From Candidatus Omnitrophota bacterium (lineage in GTDB: Bacteria; Omnitrophota; Omnitrophia; Omnitrophales; Aquincolibacteriaceae): a stretch of 8,929 bases of DNA. The stretch lies in contig JAMWDC010000067.1 of NCBI GenBank assembly GCA_023819025.1, forward strand, positions 1-8,929, written 5' to 3'. A program made the position numbers and the translations under genes. Under the pieces are notes generated by a model. It did not search any database. It saw nothing but the letters and a program-made list of their open reading frames with translations, and was not told where the DNA came from. How positions within the stretch are numbered: position 1 is the first letter of the stretch; every line of letters starts with the position of its first letter. Shown here one piece after another: positions 1 through 6,017 of this stretch.

Positions 1-216
1 CATTATCAAGAGAGGATCTTTTTTGCCAAAAAAGCGGTTGAACTTGCACCCAGGGATCCGAATGCCTTGCGCTCACTCGCCTGGGCCTGGTGGATTTCAG
101 GTGATGAGGCCAAAGCCATCGATACTTACAAAAAGTTAAAAGAGATCGATCCACTTGCCTTCCAGCAAGTGTTGGATCGTGTTTTGGAAATCAAAAAGGC
201 AATCATCGGAGATTGA
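1..216 (+). CDS. C-terminal end of a TPR-repeat protein (5' end outside window)
   Basis: An open frame enters from the left edge and ends at TGA 214-216, leaving 71 visible residues. Residues 1-18 look like the second helix of one tetratricopeptide repeat (AKKAVELAP). Residues 19-52 form a full repeat with the usual A/G/A/P pattern: small residues in NALRSLAWAW, then GDEAKAI, then a closing EIDP. The last 20 residues are a lysine-rich capping helix. TPR proteins are helical scaffolds for protein-protein contacts, and nothing visible shows the partner or the cell compartment. It lies on the opposite strand from the pst locus, upstream of the TerC-like gene, and 223 bp separate the two, so an operon link is not evident. 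Confidence is high that this is coding and TPR-like; the full protein is unknown. Confidence 0.75.
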   Translation, partial: HYQERIFFAKKAVELAPRDPNALRSLAWAWWISGDEAKAIDTYKKLKEIDPLAFQQVLDRVLEIKKAIIGD

Positions 217-228
217 AAACCGAAGATT

Positions 229-256
229 GGGGGCCCGCCCCTGGGCGAGAAATTTT
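229..256 (+). terminator. Possible weak terminator after the TPR gene
   Basis: A G/C-rich stretch starting 13 bp after the TPR stop can fold with CGCC (236-239) pairing to GGCG (244-247) around CCTG, or with GCCC (233-236) pairing to GGGC (243-246). A short TTTT follows at 253-256. The stems are short and the T-run is four bases, so this is a weak call based only on position and composition. Confidence 0.25.
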
Positions 257-290
257 AACCACTGGTTCTGTTGAAAAACCTGTAAAATAC

Positions 291-383
291 CATTGCGAGG
301 TGCCCCGCCACGGCCGGACGACGAAGCAGTTTCGTTTTTAAAGTGAGATTGCTTCAGTTCAATGGGGTGCTGTATCGCAATAA
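291..383. repeat. Degenerate palindromic intergenic repeat (dyad element)
   Basis: Two nested pairs of inverted arms are visible. ATTGCGA (292-298) is the exact reverse complement of TCGCAAT (375-381), and GAAGCA (323-328) is the exact reverse complement of TGCTTC (350-355). A third, imperfect pair lies between them: GTGCCCC (300-306) against GGGGTGC (364-370). The transcript of either strand could form a long interrupted hairpin with the loop around 330-348. The words CATTGCGAG and GACGAAGCA are typical of small dispersed palindromic elements seen in several bacterial groups, which I know from general familiarity and not from a search. No protein on either strand here looks convincing. Confidence 0.5.
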
Positions 384-400
384 CCGATTCTGCATCAAGG

Positions 401-429
401 TTTTCACCCGGACCGTAACCCATTTTTAT
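401..429 (+). promoter_or_regulatory. Possible weak promoter for the TerC-like gene
   Basis: TTTTCA (401-406) and TTTTAT (424-429) are separated by 17 bp, and each matches 4 of 6 positions of the sigma-70 consensus. Transcription would start about 7-8 bases past the second hexamer, almost at the ATG at 440. That would give a leaderless or nearly leaderless message and would explain why no Shine-Dalgarno sequence is seen. The match is weak and could be chance. Confidence 0.22.
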
Positions 430-439
430 TTCAAAAATA

Positions 440-1351
440 ATGCCGCATTCGATGCTCTTGTGGGTGAGTTTTAATTTATTTGTGCTGGCCCTGCTGGCCC
501 TGGATCTCGGGGTCTTTCACCGCAGGCCGCATGAGATCAAATTGAAAGAATCCCTCGTCTGGAGCGGGATCTGGATCGCCCTGGCGTTGGTTTTCAATGC
601 CGGGGTTTATTGTGTTCAGGGCAGCCAAAAGGCCCTTGAATTTTTAACCGGCTACATTATCGAAAAATCCCTCAGCCTGGATAACATCTTTGTATTTTTG
701 GTCATCCTCTCTTATTTTCAGGTGCCCCTCCGTTATCAGCACGGGGTTCTTTTCTGGGGGATCCTCGGGGCGCTTGTGCTGCGGGCCGTTTTCATTGTCG
801 GGGGCGTGACGCTGATTGAACGCTTCCATTGGATGATTTATCTGTTCGGGGGATTCCTTATTTATACCGGGGTGAAGATGGTGGCGGACAAAGACCGGCA
901 CATGGATATCGAAAAAAATCCGGTGATGAAATGGGTGCGTCATTTTCTGCGCGTCACGCCCGAATACGAAGGCGGAAAATTCTTCGTTAAAAAAGACGGT
1001 GTTTGGTTCGCAACGCCTCTGCTGGTAGTCCTCGTGGCCGTGGATATTGCCGATGTGATTTTTGCTGTGGATTCCATCCCCGCCATTCTGGCCGTGACGC
1101 GGGATACCTTTATCGTTTACTCTTCGAATGTGTTTGCCATCCTCGGATTGCGCGCCCTTTACTTCGCACTGGCCGGGATCATCCGGCTTTTTACTTATCT
1201 TCACGCCGGACTCGCTGCGATTCTCATTTTCGTCGGCGTGAAGATGGTCTTGGCGGATTTTTGCAGGATTCCAACCGGCTTTTCCCTCGGGGTCATCGTC
1301 GGGATCCTCTTGGTTTCCGCGGTGGCCTCCGGGATGACAAAGAAGCGGTAG
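440..1351 (+). CDS. TerC/Alx-family integral membrane protein
   Basis: This 303-aa hydrophobic protein has about eight or nine predicted membrane segments. It carries the TerC hallmarks: the acidic motif EKSLSLDNIFVF (75-86), VDIADVIFAVDS (201-212) and SSNVFAILGLRALYF (228-242). The paired acidic segments form the presumed metal-handling site in the membrane. Family members include E. coli Alx and Bacillus TerC-type proteins, linked to manganese export or metal loading of secreted enzymes and, in some lineages, tellurite resistance. Substrate cannot be assigned here. The length is usual for the Alx subgroup. ATG 440 is the first start after the in-frame stop at 416-418. A second ATG at 452 is possible, and neither has a Shine-Dalgarno sequence. 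The gene converges on phoU with 4 bp between stop codons. A manganese riboswitch, common upstream of this family, was looked for and not seen. Confidence 0.9.
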   Translation: MPHSMLLWVSFNLFVLALLALDLGVFHRRPHEIKLKESLVWSGIWIALALVFNAGVYCVQGSQKALEFLTGYIIEKSLSLDNIFVFLVILSYFQVPLRYQHGVLFWGILGALVLRAVFIVGGVTLIERFHWMIYLFGGFLIYTGVKMVADKDRHMDIEKNPVMKWVRHFLRVTPEYEGGKFFVKKDGVWFATPLLVVLVAVDIADVIFAVDSIPAILAVTRDTFIVYSSNVFAILGLRALYFALAGIIRLFTYLHAGLAAILIFVGVKMVLADFCRIPTGFSLGVIVGILLVSAVASGMTKKR

Positions 1352-1357
1352 CTTCTT
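1340..1357. terminator. Symmetric hairpin across the terC/phoU convergent stops
   Basis: AAGAAGC (1340-1346) pairs perfectly with GCTTCTT (1351-1357) around a GGTA loop. The structure forms in transcripts from both directions and contains or touches both stop codons (TAG 1349-1351 for the TerC-like gene, TAA at 1358-1356 for phoU). No T-tract follows on either side, so it is not a canonical intrinsic terminator. It may act as an mRNA 3'-end stabiliser or help collisional termination. Confidence 0.35.
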
Positions 1358-2015
1358 ACGTTTCGATGCGATGCCGGACTTCTTTGCCCTGCTTCATGTA
1401 AATCACATCTTCGGCAATATTCGTGGCCAAATCTGCCGTTCGTTCAAGATTGTGTCCGATCATCATGAGATTGACACCTGTCTTTACTAGGGAGGGATCC
1501 TTTTGCATGGCCGTGGTGATTCGCTTAAAAAGGTTGTCATTATACAAATCGACTTCATCATCGCTTAATAAAACATTTCGGGCCGAATCGGCGTCATCAT
1601 TCATGAAAGAATCGATCGCTTGGCGGAAAAGGTGTAAAGTTGCCCGGGCCATTTTTGGCAGGTCGTAATCCTCAGGAAGAGGCGGTTCCCGGAGAAGGGT
1701 ACGGGCGCGCTCGGCGATGTTCACGGCATGATCTCCCAGGCGTTCGAGGTCCGTGTTAATTTTAAGGATGGCCGTCAGTGAACGCAGGTCAAAGGCCATC
1801 GGTTGTCCAACGGCCAGCAAGGCATGGCCTTGATCGTCAATTTCGATTTCGAATTGATTGATAGTTTCTTCCTCGTCAAAGATTTCCAGAATCAGTTTTT
1901 CGTTCCGCCCCAGGAACGCCTCGACAGCTTTTTCCAATGCGCTTTCTACCAGAAAACTCATCGAAAGAAGTTTTTGTTTCAGGGCTTTTAACTCGTCATG
2001 GAAATGGCGTTTCAT
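1356..2015 (-). CDS. phoU: PhoU, phosphate transport/signalling regulator
   Basis: This 219-aa all-helical protein has two PhoU domains, the usual length and layout. The metal-cluster helices are clear in both halves: LERLGDHAVNIAE (90-102) and LERTADLATNIAEDVIYMKQG (190-210). The second ends in the typical YxxxGxxxRH tail. PhoU is a cytoplasmic dimer that contacts the Pst ABC transporter and the PAS region of PhoR. It keeps the Pho response off when phosphate is plentiful and limits toxic phosphate import. It is the last gene of the pst operon, 15 bp after the pstB stop. No Shine-Dalgarno sequence precedes ATG 2015, so translation probably relies on reinitiation after pstB. The start fits the family N-terminus (short basic lead, then FHDELKALKQKL). 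Confidence 0.95.
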   Translation of the reverse strand: MKRHFHDELKALKQKLLSMSFLVESALEKAVEAFLGRNEKLILEIFDEEETINQFEIEIDDQGHALLAVGQPMAFDLRSLTAILKINTDLERLGDHAVNIAERARTLLREPPLPEDYDLPKMARATLHLFRQAIDSFMNDDADSARNVLLSDDEVDLYNDNLFKRITTAMQKDPSLVKTGVNLMMIGHNLERTADLATNIAEDVIYMKQGKEVRHRIET

Positions 2016-2030
2016 AAGTTCGATTCGGAT

Positions 2031-2906
2031 TTAACCAAAACGACCGGTAATATAATCCTCCGTCTCTTTTTTATCGGGGGTAGTAAAAATCTTTTTGGTG
2101 GTTCCGAATTCCACCAACGAACCCAGATAGAAATACCCAGTAAAGTCGCTGACCCGGGCTGCCTGCTGCATGTTGTGGGTGACGATCACAATCGTATAAT
2201 TTTTTTTAAGCTCATGGATGAGTTCTTCGATCTTGGCGGTGGAAATAGGGTCCAGAGCAGATGCCGGTTCGTCCATCAACACAATTTCCGGGTTGACCGC
2301 CAAGGCTCGGGCAATACAGACCCGCTGCTGTTGGCCTCCGGAAAGTTCTAGGGCTGAACGGCCCAGCCGGTCTTTGACTTCCTCCCAAAGGGCTGCTTTT
2401 TTCAGCGCCTCTTCGACGAGTTCCTCAAGGACGGACGCGTTTTGGATGCCGTGAAGCCGGGGGCCATAGGCGACGTTGTCAAAGATACTTTTCGGAAAGG
2501 GATTAGATTTTTGAAAAACCATCCCCGCGAGTCTCCGCAAGGCGACGACATTGATTCCTGGGGCATAGATATTGATACCATCGATCAAAACCTTGCCGTC
2601 GGTACGCGCTCCGAGGATCGAATCGTTCATGCGGTTGAGGGATCTTAGGAAAGTGGATTTGCCGCAACCCGAAGGCCCGATCAGGGCCGTTACGGCTTTT
2701 TGGGGTATATCCATGGTAACGTTGATGAGCGCCTGGTTGATTCCGTAGAAGACACTGAGATTTCTTGTCATGATTTTGATGGGTTGCCCCTCGTGAGTTT
2801 CAATTTGAGATAGAGGAGTCTTGGGTCGAGCCTCCTTTCGAGGCAAGGTCCCTGTCTCTTCATCCGTTTTAAATTCAAACATATCGAGGACACTCATGGT
2901 TCTCAT
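2031..2906 (-). CDS. pstB: PstB, phosphate ABC transporter ATP-binding protein
   Basis: This is the cytoplasmic ATPase that powers phosphate import through PstC-PstA. All ABC motifs are intact. Numbered from ATG 2906 (291 aa), they are Walker A GPSGCGKST (77-85), Q-loop Gln132, signature LSGGQQQR (188-195), Walker B IVLMDEP with catalytic Glu213, and H-loop His244. The body is the standard PstB of about 250 aa, preceded by about 40 extra polar N-terminal residues before the first domain strand (IKIMTRNLSVFYG). ATG 2906 is chosen because GGGAG lies about 7 bases upstream. The longer in-frame start at 2939 adds 11 basic residues and has no ribosome site; ATG 2897 is also possible. It is separated from pstA by the only long gap in the operon, which holds a hairpin, and phoU follows after 15 bp. 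The role of the extension is unknown. Confidence 0.95.
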   Translation of the reverse strand: MRTMSVLDMFEFKTDEETGTLPRKEARPKTPLSQIETHEGQPIKIMTRNLSVFYGINQALINVTMDIPQKAVTALIGPSGCGKSTFLRSLNRMNDSILGARTDGKVLIDGINIYAPGINVVALRRLAGMVFQKSNPFPKSIFDNVAYGPRLHGIQNASVLEELVEEALKKAALWEEVKDRLGRSALELSGGQQQRVCIARALAVNPEIVLMDEPASALDPISTAKIEELIHELKKNYTIVIVTHNMQQAARVSDFTGYFYLGSLVEFGTTKKIFTTPDKKETEDYITGRFG

Positions 2907-3018
2907 TTTTTTCTCCCGCTTATCCTTTGGATCCCTCATGGTTTTACTTCGTTAGTAGCTGAAATATCAAGACACCCCCGGGCAGGGTTAAGGGAGGAGT
3001 GACCCCGCTCGGCAAGGT

Positions 3019-3059
3019 GGGTTTGGACGGTTTCAAACCGTCCCCGACTGTTTTTGGTC
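3019..3059 (-). other. Perfect hairpin in the pstA-pstB spacer
   Basis: GGACGGTTT (3025-3033) and AAACCGTCC (3035-3043) are perfect 9-bp inverted arms around a single C, so a real RNA hairpin would open to about seven pairs. An overlapping alternative pairs GGTTTG (3020-3025) with CAAACC (3034-3039), so two exclusive folds are possible. GAC/GTC (3046-3048, 3057-3059) flank a T-run beside it. In the minus-strand transcript it begins just after the pstA stop. No T-tract follows in that direction, so RNA protection, processing or partial attenuation is likelier than full termination. It could also be a dispersed intergenic palindrome. Confidence 0.5.
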
Positions 3060-3063
3060 AAGG

Positions 3064-4038
3064 TCATTGCAAAGATACCTGCCCCAATTTTTTTCTAAAA
3101 TGCATACGGAATAAAATAGCAGCCAAATTCAACAAAAAGGTTAAAGCGATTAAGACCAGGGTGGTGCCGTACTGGATGGGAAGTGTTTTTTCAGCATCCA
3201 TGGATTGGGTTGCCATAATGAAAATGTGGTACGAGAGTTCCATGAACTGATCCAAGGGATTGATCATCGGGATTACGCCGAAAAGTTTTGTCACAGGAAG
3301 TCTTGGGAGATAGTAAGCGCATCCGGTAAATAAAATCGGGGCTGTCTCTCCGGCGCCGCGGCTGATCGCCAAAATCGCACCCGTTAAAATACCGCCGCGT
3401 GCCTGGGGCAAAACCACATGGACGATTGTCTGCCATTTGGTGGCACCGAGGGCTTGGGAAGCGGCCCGGTGGCTTTGAGGGACCGCGTTCAAGGCTTCTT
3501 CCGTGGACACAATGATAACGGGGAGCACAAGCACAGCCAGCGTGGCCGCCGCCCACAACATGCAGGGTTGGCCGAAAAGAAGACCGGTACGGAGTACGTG
3601 ATCGATATTTCTTCCGACGAATAAAATAAAAAATCCGACGCCAAATAACCCGAAAATAATGCTCGGAACACCCGCCAAATTATTAACCGCTGCCCGGATC
3701 ATCCGTACCCAAAAACCCTGCCCGGCATATTCCACAAGATAAACGGCTGCTCCGACCCCCAAAGGTAGGGCCATCAAAATCATGAGCAGAGTGATTGAAA
3801 TCGTGCCGAAGATGCAGGGGAATATGCCGCCTTCCGTCATTCCCTGCACCGGCGTTTTGCTCAAAAATTCCCAAGTAATGGTTTCCGCTCCGTTTGAAAA
3901 TATTTTGCCGAGGATAAAGACGAGTACACATAGGGGGATGATCGCAAAAAGACGAAGTAGCCCATTCCATAAAGATTCGATCCAGTCGGTCGGTTGGAAT
4001 CGGAGGTTCGGGATACTGAGCGTCGTTGTTCCGTTCAT
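3064..4038 (-). CDS. pstA: PstA, phosphate ABC transporter permease
   Basis: This is one of the two inner-membrane permease subunits of the high-affinity phosphate importer. There are about six hydrophobic segments, and the last cytoplasmic-loop family motif is plain: EEALNAVPQSHRAASQALGA onward (180-213 from ATG 4038), the EAA loop that docks on PstB. It is followed by the PstA-typical SRGAGETAPILF (226-237). At 324 aa it is slightly longer than usual because of an extended N-terminus. A GTG at 4044 overlaps the pstC stop as GTGA, but the only ribosome site, GAGG, is 2 bases from that GTG and 8 from the ATG at 4038. The ATG is therefore preferred. Tight packing with pstC implies stoichiometric synthesis of the permease pair. 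Confidence 0.95.
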   Translation of the reverse strand: MNGTTTLSIPNLRFQPTDWIESLWNGLLRLFAIIPLCVLVFILGKIFSNGAETITWEFLSKTPVQGMTEGGIFPCIFGTISITLLMILMALPLGVGAAVYLVEYAGQGFWVRMIRAAVNNLAGVPSIIFGLFGVGFFILFVGRNIDHVLRTGLLFGQPCMLWAAATLAVLVLPVIIVSTEEALNAVPQSHRAASQALGATKWQTIVHVVLPQARGGILTGAILAISRGAGETAPILFTGCAYYLPRLPVTKLFGVIPMINPLDQFMELSYHIFIMATQSMDAEKTLPIQYGTTLVLIALTFLLNLAAILFRMHFRKKLGQVSLQ

Positions 4039-4040
4039 GG

Positions 4041-5012
4041 TCACATCCTCAGTTTCCGGCGCATCTTTGTTAAGATGATTTCTGAAGTTAAATTCAGCAC
4101 GAACGTCATGGTGAAAAGTACAGAACCCACAAGGAATAGTGCATAATAATGTTCACTGCCTTGGGCTACGGATCCCAGTTCCGCGGCAATGTTGGCGGTC
4201 ATGGTTCTCACGCTTGAAAAAATGTTTCCTGTTACAATTGGAGCTTTTCCTGTGGCCATGACGACGATCATGGTTTCTCCTAGCGCGCGTCCAAAACCTA
4301 GGATCATGGCTGCGGAAATTCCAGAAATAGCGGTCGGAACAACGGTATCCCATATAGTTTGCCACTTGGTGGCTCCCAGCGCATAGGAGGCGTCGCGTAA
4401 GTCCCGAGGCACGGCCCGGAGGGCGTCTTCGACAAGGGTGACGATGATCGGAAAAGTTGCGATTGCAACACCGACTGCTCCGACAAAGGCATTCAGCCGG
4501 AACTTCGTGTGGAAGATACCCTGGAAAAAACTCGCCGCCAGGGTGAGCATAAAGAAACCAATCACTACGGAAGGGATACCGGCCAAAAGTTCCAGGGTCG
4601 GTTTCAGGAACTCCCGTAACTGAGCCGATGCCATTTCGGAGAGATAGATCGCACAACCAATTCCAAAAACTGCGGCAATGATTGTTGCGGGCAGGGCAAC
4701 AAGCAGGCTTCCGCAGATCAGAGGGATCAGGGAATACTTTGGAAGAACCGACACCGCCTGCCACATCATTTTGAAAACATGACGTTCTTCGTACGGATCG
4801 AAAACTGTTTTGCCGATCAAGTCAAAAGGGCTTGCCGTCTTAAAAAATTGGACTCCCTCCTTAAAGAGGAAAAGGAAAATCAAAAGAATGATCGCGATCG
4901 ACGTGATTCCTGCGGCGACGAGCATTCTTTCGATGAGCCATTCCTTCAGCCGGAAGCCCTTTTGACTTAACAACTCATGTGTCGTGGGGTGAGAGACGCT
5001 CATGGAGCGCAT
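4041..5012 (-). CDS. pstC: PstC, phosphate ABC transporter permease
   Basis: This is the partner permease of PstA in the inner membrane. In its 323 aa, the first membrane segment lies at about 32-50. A periplasmic stretch (about 51-95) comes before the transport core, and the EAA loop is at 195-228 (EDALRAVPRDLRDASYALGA onward). The conserved GRALGETMIVVMATG (241-255) follows. This order and the long loop after segment one separate PstC from PstA. ATG 5012 shares its A with the pstS stop (TAATG) and has AAGGG 5 bases upstream, so it is favoured over the ATG at 5003. It overlaps the start region of pstA by a few bases. No motif is missing. Confidence 0.95.
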   Translation of the reverse strand: MRSMSVSHPTTHELLSQKGFRLKEWLIERMLVAAGITSIAIILLIFLFLFKEGVQFFKTASPFDLIGKTVFDPYEERHVFKMMWQAVSVLPKYSLIPLICGSLLVALPATIIAAVFGIGCAIYLSEMASAQLREFLKPTLELLAGIPSVVIGFFMLTLAASFFQGIFHTKFRLNAFVGAVGVAIATFPIIVTLVEDALRAVPRDLRDASYALGATKWQTIWDTVVPTAISGISAAMILGFGRALGETMIVVMATGKAPIVTGNIFSSVRTMTANIAAELGSVAQGSEHYYALFLVGSVLFTMTFVLNLTSEIILTKMRRKLRM

Positions 5013-5887
5013 TATTTCCCTTTGAGAGGAACGTAACCGACTTCCTCCACAATCTTTTGCCCGTCCGGGCTCAGGATCCAGTCGAGGTAATTCTTGATCT
5101 CCCCTCGGGGTTTGAATCCTGTGTACATATAAAGATAACGGGTGATCGGATAGAGGAAATTCCAGGCCGCCTCGTAATCCAAAGTCCCGTCCGGTTTGAC
5201 CGGGTTGACGGGTTCGGATTTGTCATCTTTCTTGATCGGAACGATTTTTAACTGCGGTTGATTGATAAAATAAGCGGCGCCACCATAGCCAATGCCCGCT
5301 TCGTCCTTGCTCAGTGCATTCGCAACAGCGCTTGTCCCCGGCATGCTTTGGCAATCTGGAGCATAGTCTTGATTTTTGAGAACATGCTCTTTGAAAAACG
5401 CATAGGTTCCGCTGTTGGATTCGCGGCAGTACCGCAAGATAGGCTGATCGCTGCCGCCGACCTCTTTCCAGTTGTTGATCCGGCCCGTGTAGATTCCCAG
5501 GAGCTGTTTCAACGAAAGGGCCTGGATTGGATTGACCGAGTTGACAACTACCGCAAGACTATCCAAGGCCACTTTGAATTCTTCGGGGTAGTATCCCGCC
5601 TGTTTGGCCTTCGCGATTTCGGAACTTTTGATCGGACGGCTGGCATTGGCGATATCCGTTGTCCCGTTGATTAATGCCGCAATTCCAACGCCGGATCCGC
5701 CGCCCGTGACCTGAATCGCCGTTTCCGGATGAAGCTTCATGTATTCTTCAGCCAAGCGCTGGCCCAGGATAACGATGGTGTCCGATCCTTTGACCGTGAT
5801 GTTTTTTTCTTGAGCCCAAGCGAACGGGATCAAGCCGAGACTTGAAACCGCAATCACTATCCACATTTTGACGAATGACTTTTTCAT
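5012..5887 (-). CDS. pstS: PstS, periplasmic phosphate-binding protein
   Basis: This 291-aa protein has a Sec signal peptide (basic KKSFVK, hydrophobic core, AWA before QE, predicted cleavage after residue 26). There is no lipobox cysteine, so it should be soluble in the periplasm. Phosphate-pocket segments are in order: GSDT (34-37), TGGGSGVG (61-68), ASRPIK (82-87) and RESNSGTYAFF (155-165). It captures phosphate and hands it to PstC-PstA. Cys154 and Cys179 are the only cysteines and flank the RESNSGT pocket segment, so a disulfide is plausible. ATG 5887 has AAGGAGG about 7 bases upstream, the strongest ribosome site of the pst genes, as expected for an abundant binding protein. A second Pho-like promoter precedes it in the 130-bp gap after the porin. 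Confidence 0.97.
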   Translation of the reverse strand: MKKSFVKMWIVIAVSSLGLIPFAWAQEKNITVKGSDTIVILGQRLAEEYMKLHPETAIQVTGGGSGVGIAALINGTTDIANASRPIKSSEIAKAKQAGYYPEEFKVALDSLAVVVNSVNPIQALSLKQLLGIYTGRINNWKEVGGSDQPILRYCRESNSGTYAFFKEHVLKNQDYAPDCQSMPGTSAVANALSKDEAGIGYGGAAYFINQPQLKIVPIKKDDKSEPVNPVKPDGTLDYEAAWNFLYPITRYLYMYTGFKPRGEIKNYLDWILSPDGQKIVEEVGYVPLKGK

Positions 5888-5954
5888 GGGATTCCTCCTT
5901 CATGTGTTTTTAATCTTTCCAGCGTTTTCAATTCATCCTTCTTTATCAATCCCA

Positions 5955-5998
5955 ATCCTAACTCCTTCATGTAAAGTTTGTTTGACCCTCAGTGTAAA
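5955..5998 (-). promoter_or_regulatory. Candidate Pho-box promoter upstream of pstS
   Basis: Read on the minus strand, TTTACA (5998-5993), GTCAAA (5986-5981) and TTTACA (5975-5970) recur at steps of 12 and 11 bases. This resembles the roughly 11-bp direct repeats bound by PhoB/PhoP regulators. TAGGAT (5960-5955, 4 of 6 to the -10 consensus) begins exactly 8 bases after TTTACAT, the same spacing as in the stronger promoter at 8253-8306. The transcript would start near 5948, about 60 bases before pstS. Repeats are less regular than in the upstream box, so confidence is moderate. Confidence 0.42.
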
Positions 5999-6017
5999 AT
6001 CCGCGTAATTTTTTCAC

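Noticed and set aside
136..423. 95-codon minus-strand reading frame over the gap before the TerC-like gene
   Set aside because: It overlaps the real TPR frame and runs through the palindromic repeat. It has low-complexity SSSGRGG-type content and no recognisable domain or ribosome site.
217..439. Manganese (yybP-ykoY) riboswitch upstream of the TerC-like gene
   Set aside because: The family often has one, so I looked for its conserved GGGGAGUAG-type core and paired receptor loops. They are absent; the visible structure is the palindromic repeat instead.
644..1204. 186-codon minus-strand frame inside the TerC-like gene
   Set aside because: It is antisense to a clear membrane protein with intact family motifs. 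The predicted product is His/Pro/Glu-rich with no domain, a typical shadow frame.
4153..4764. 203-codon minus-strand frame inside pstC
   Set aside because: It is in an alternative frame of pstC on the same strand. The product is Arg/Cys-rich and domain-free, while pstC motifs are intact.
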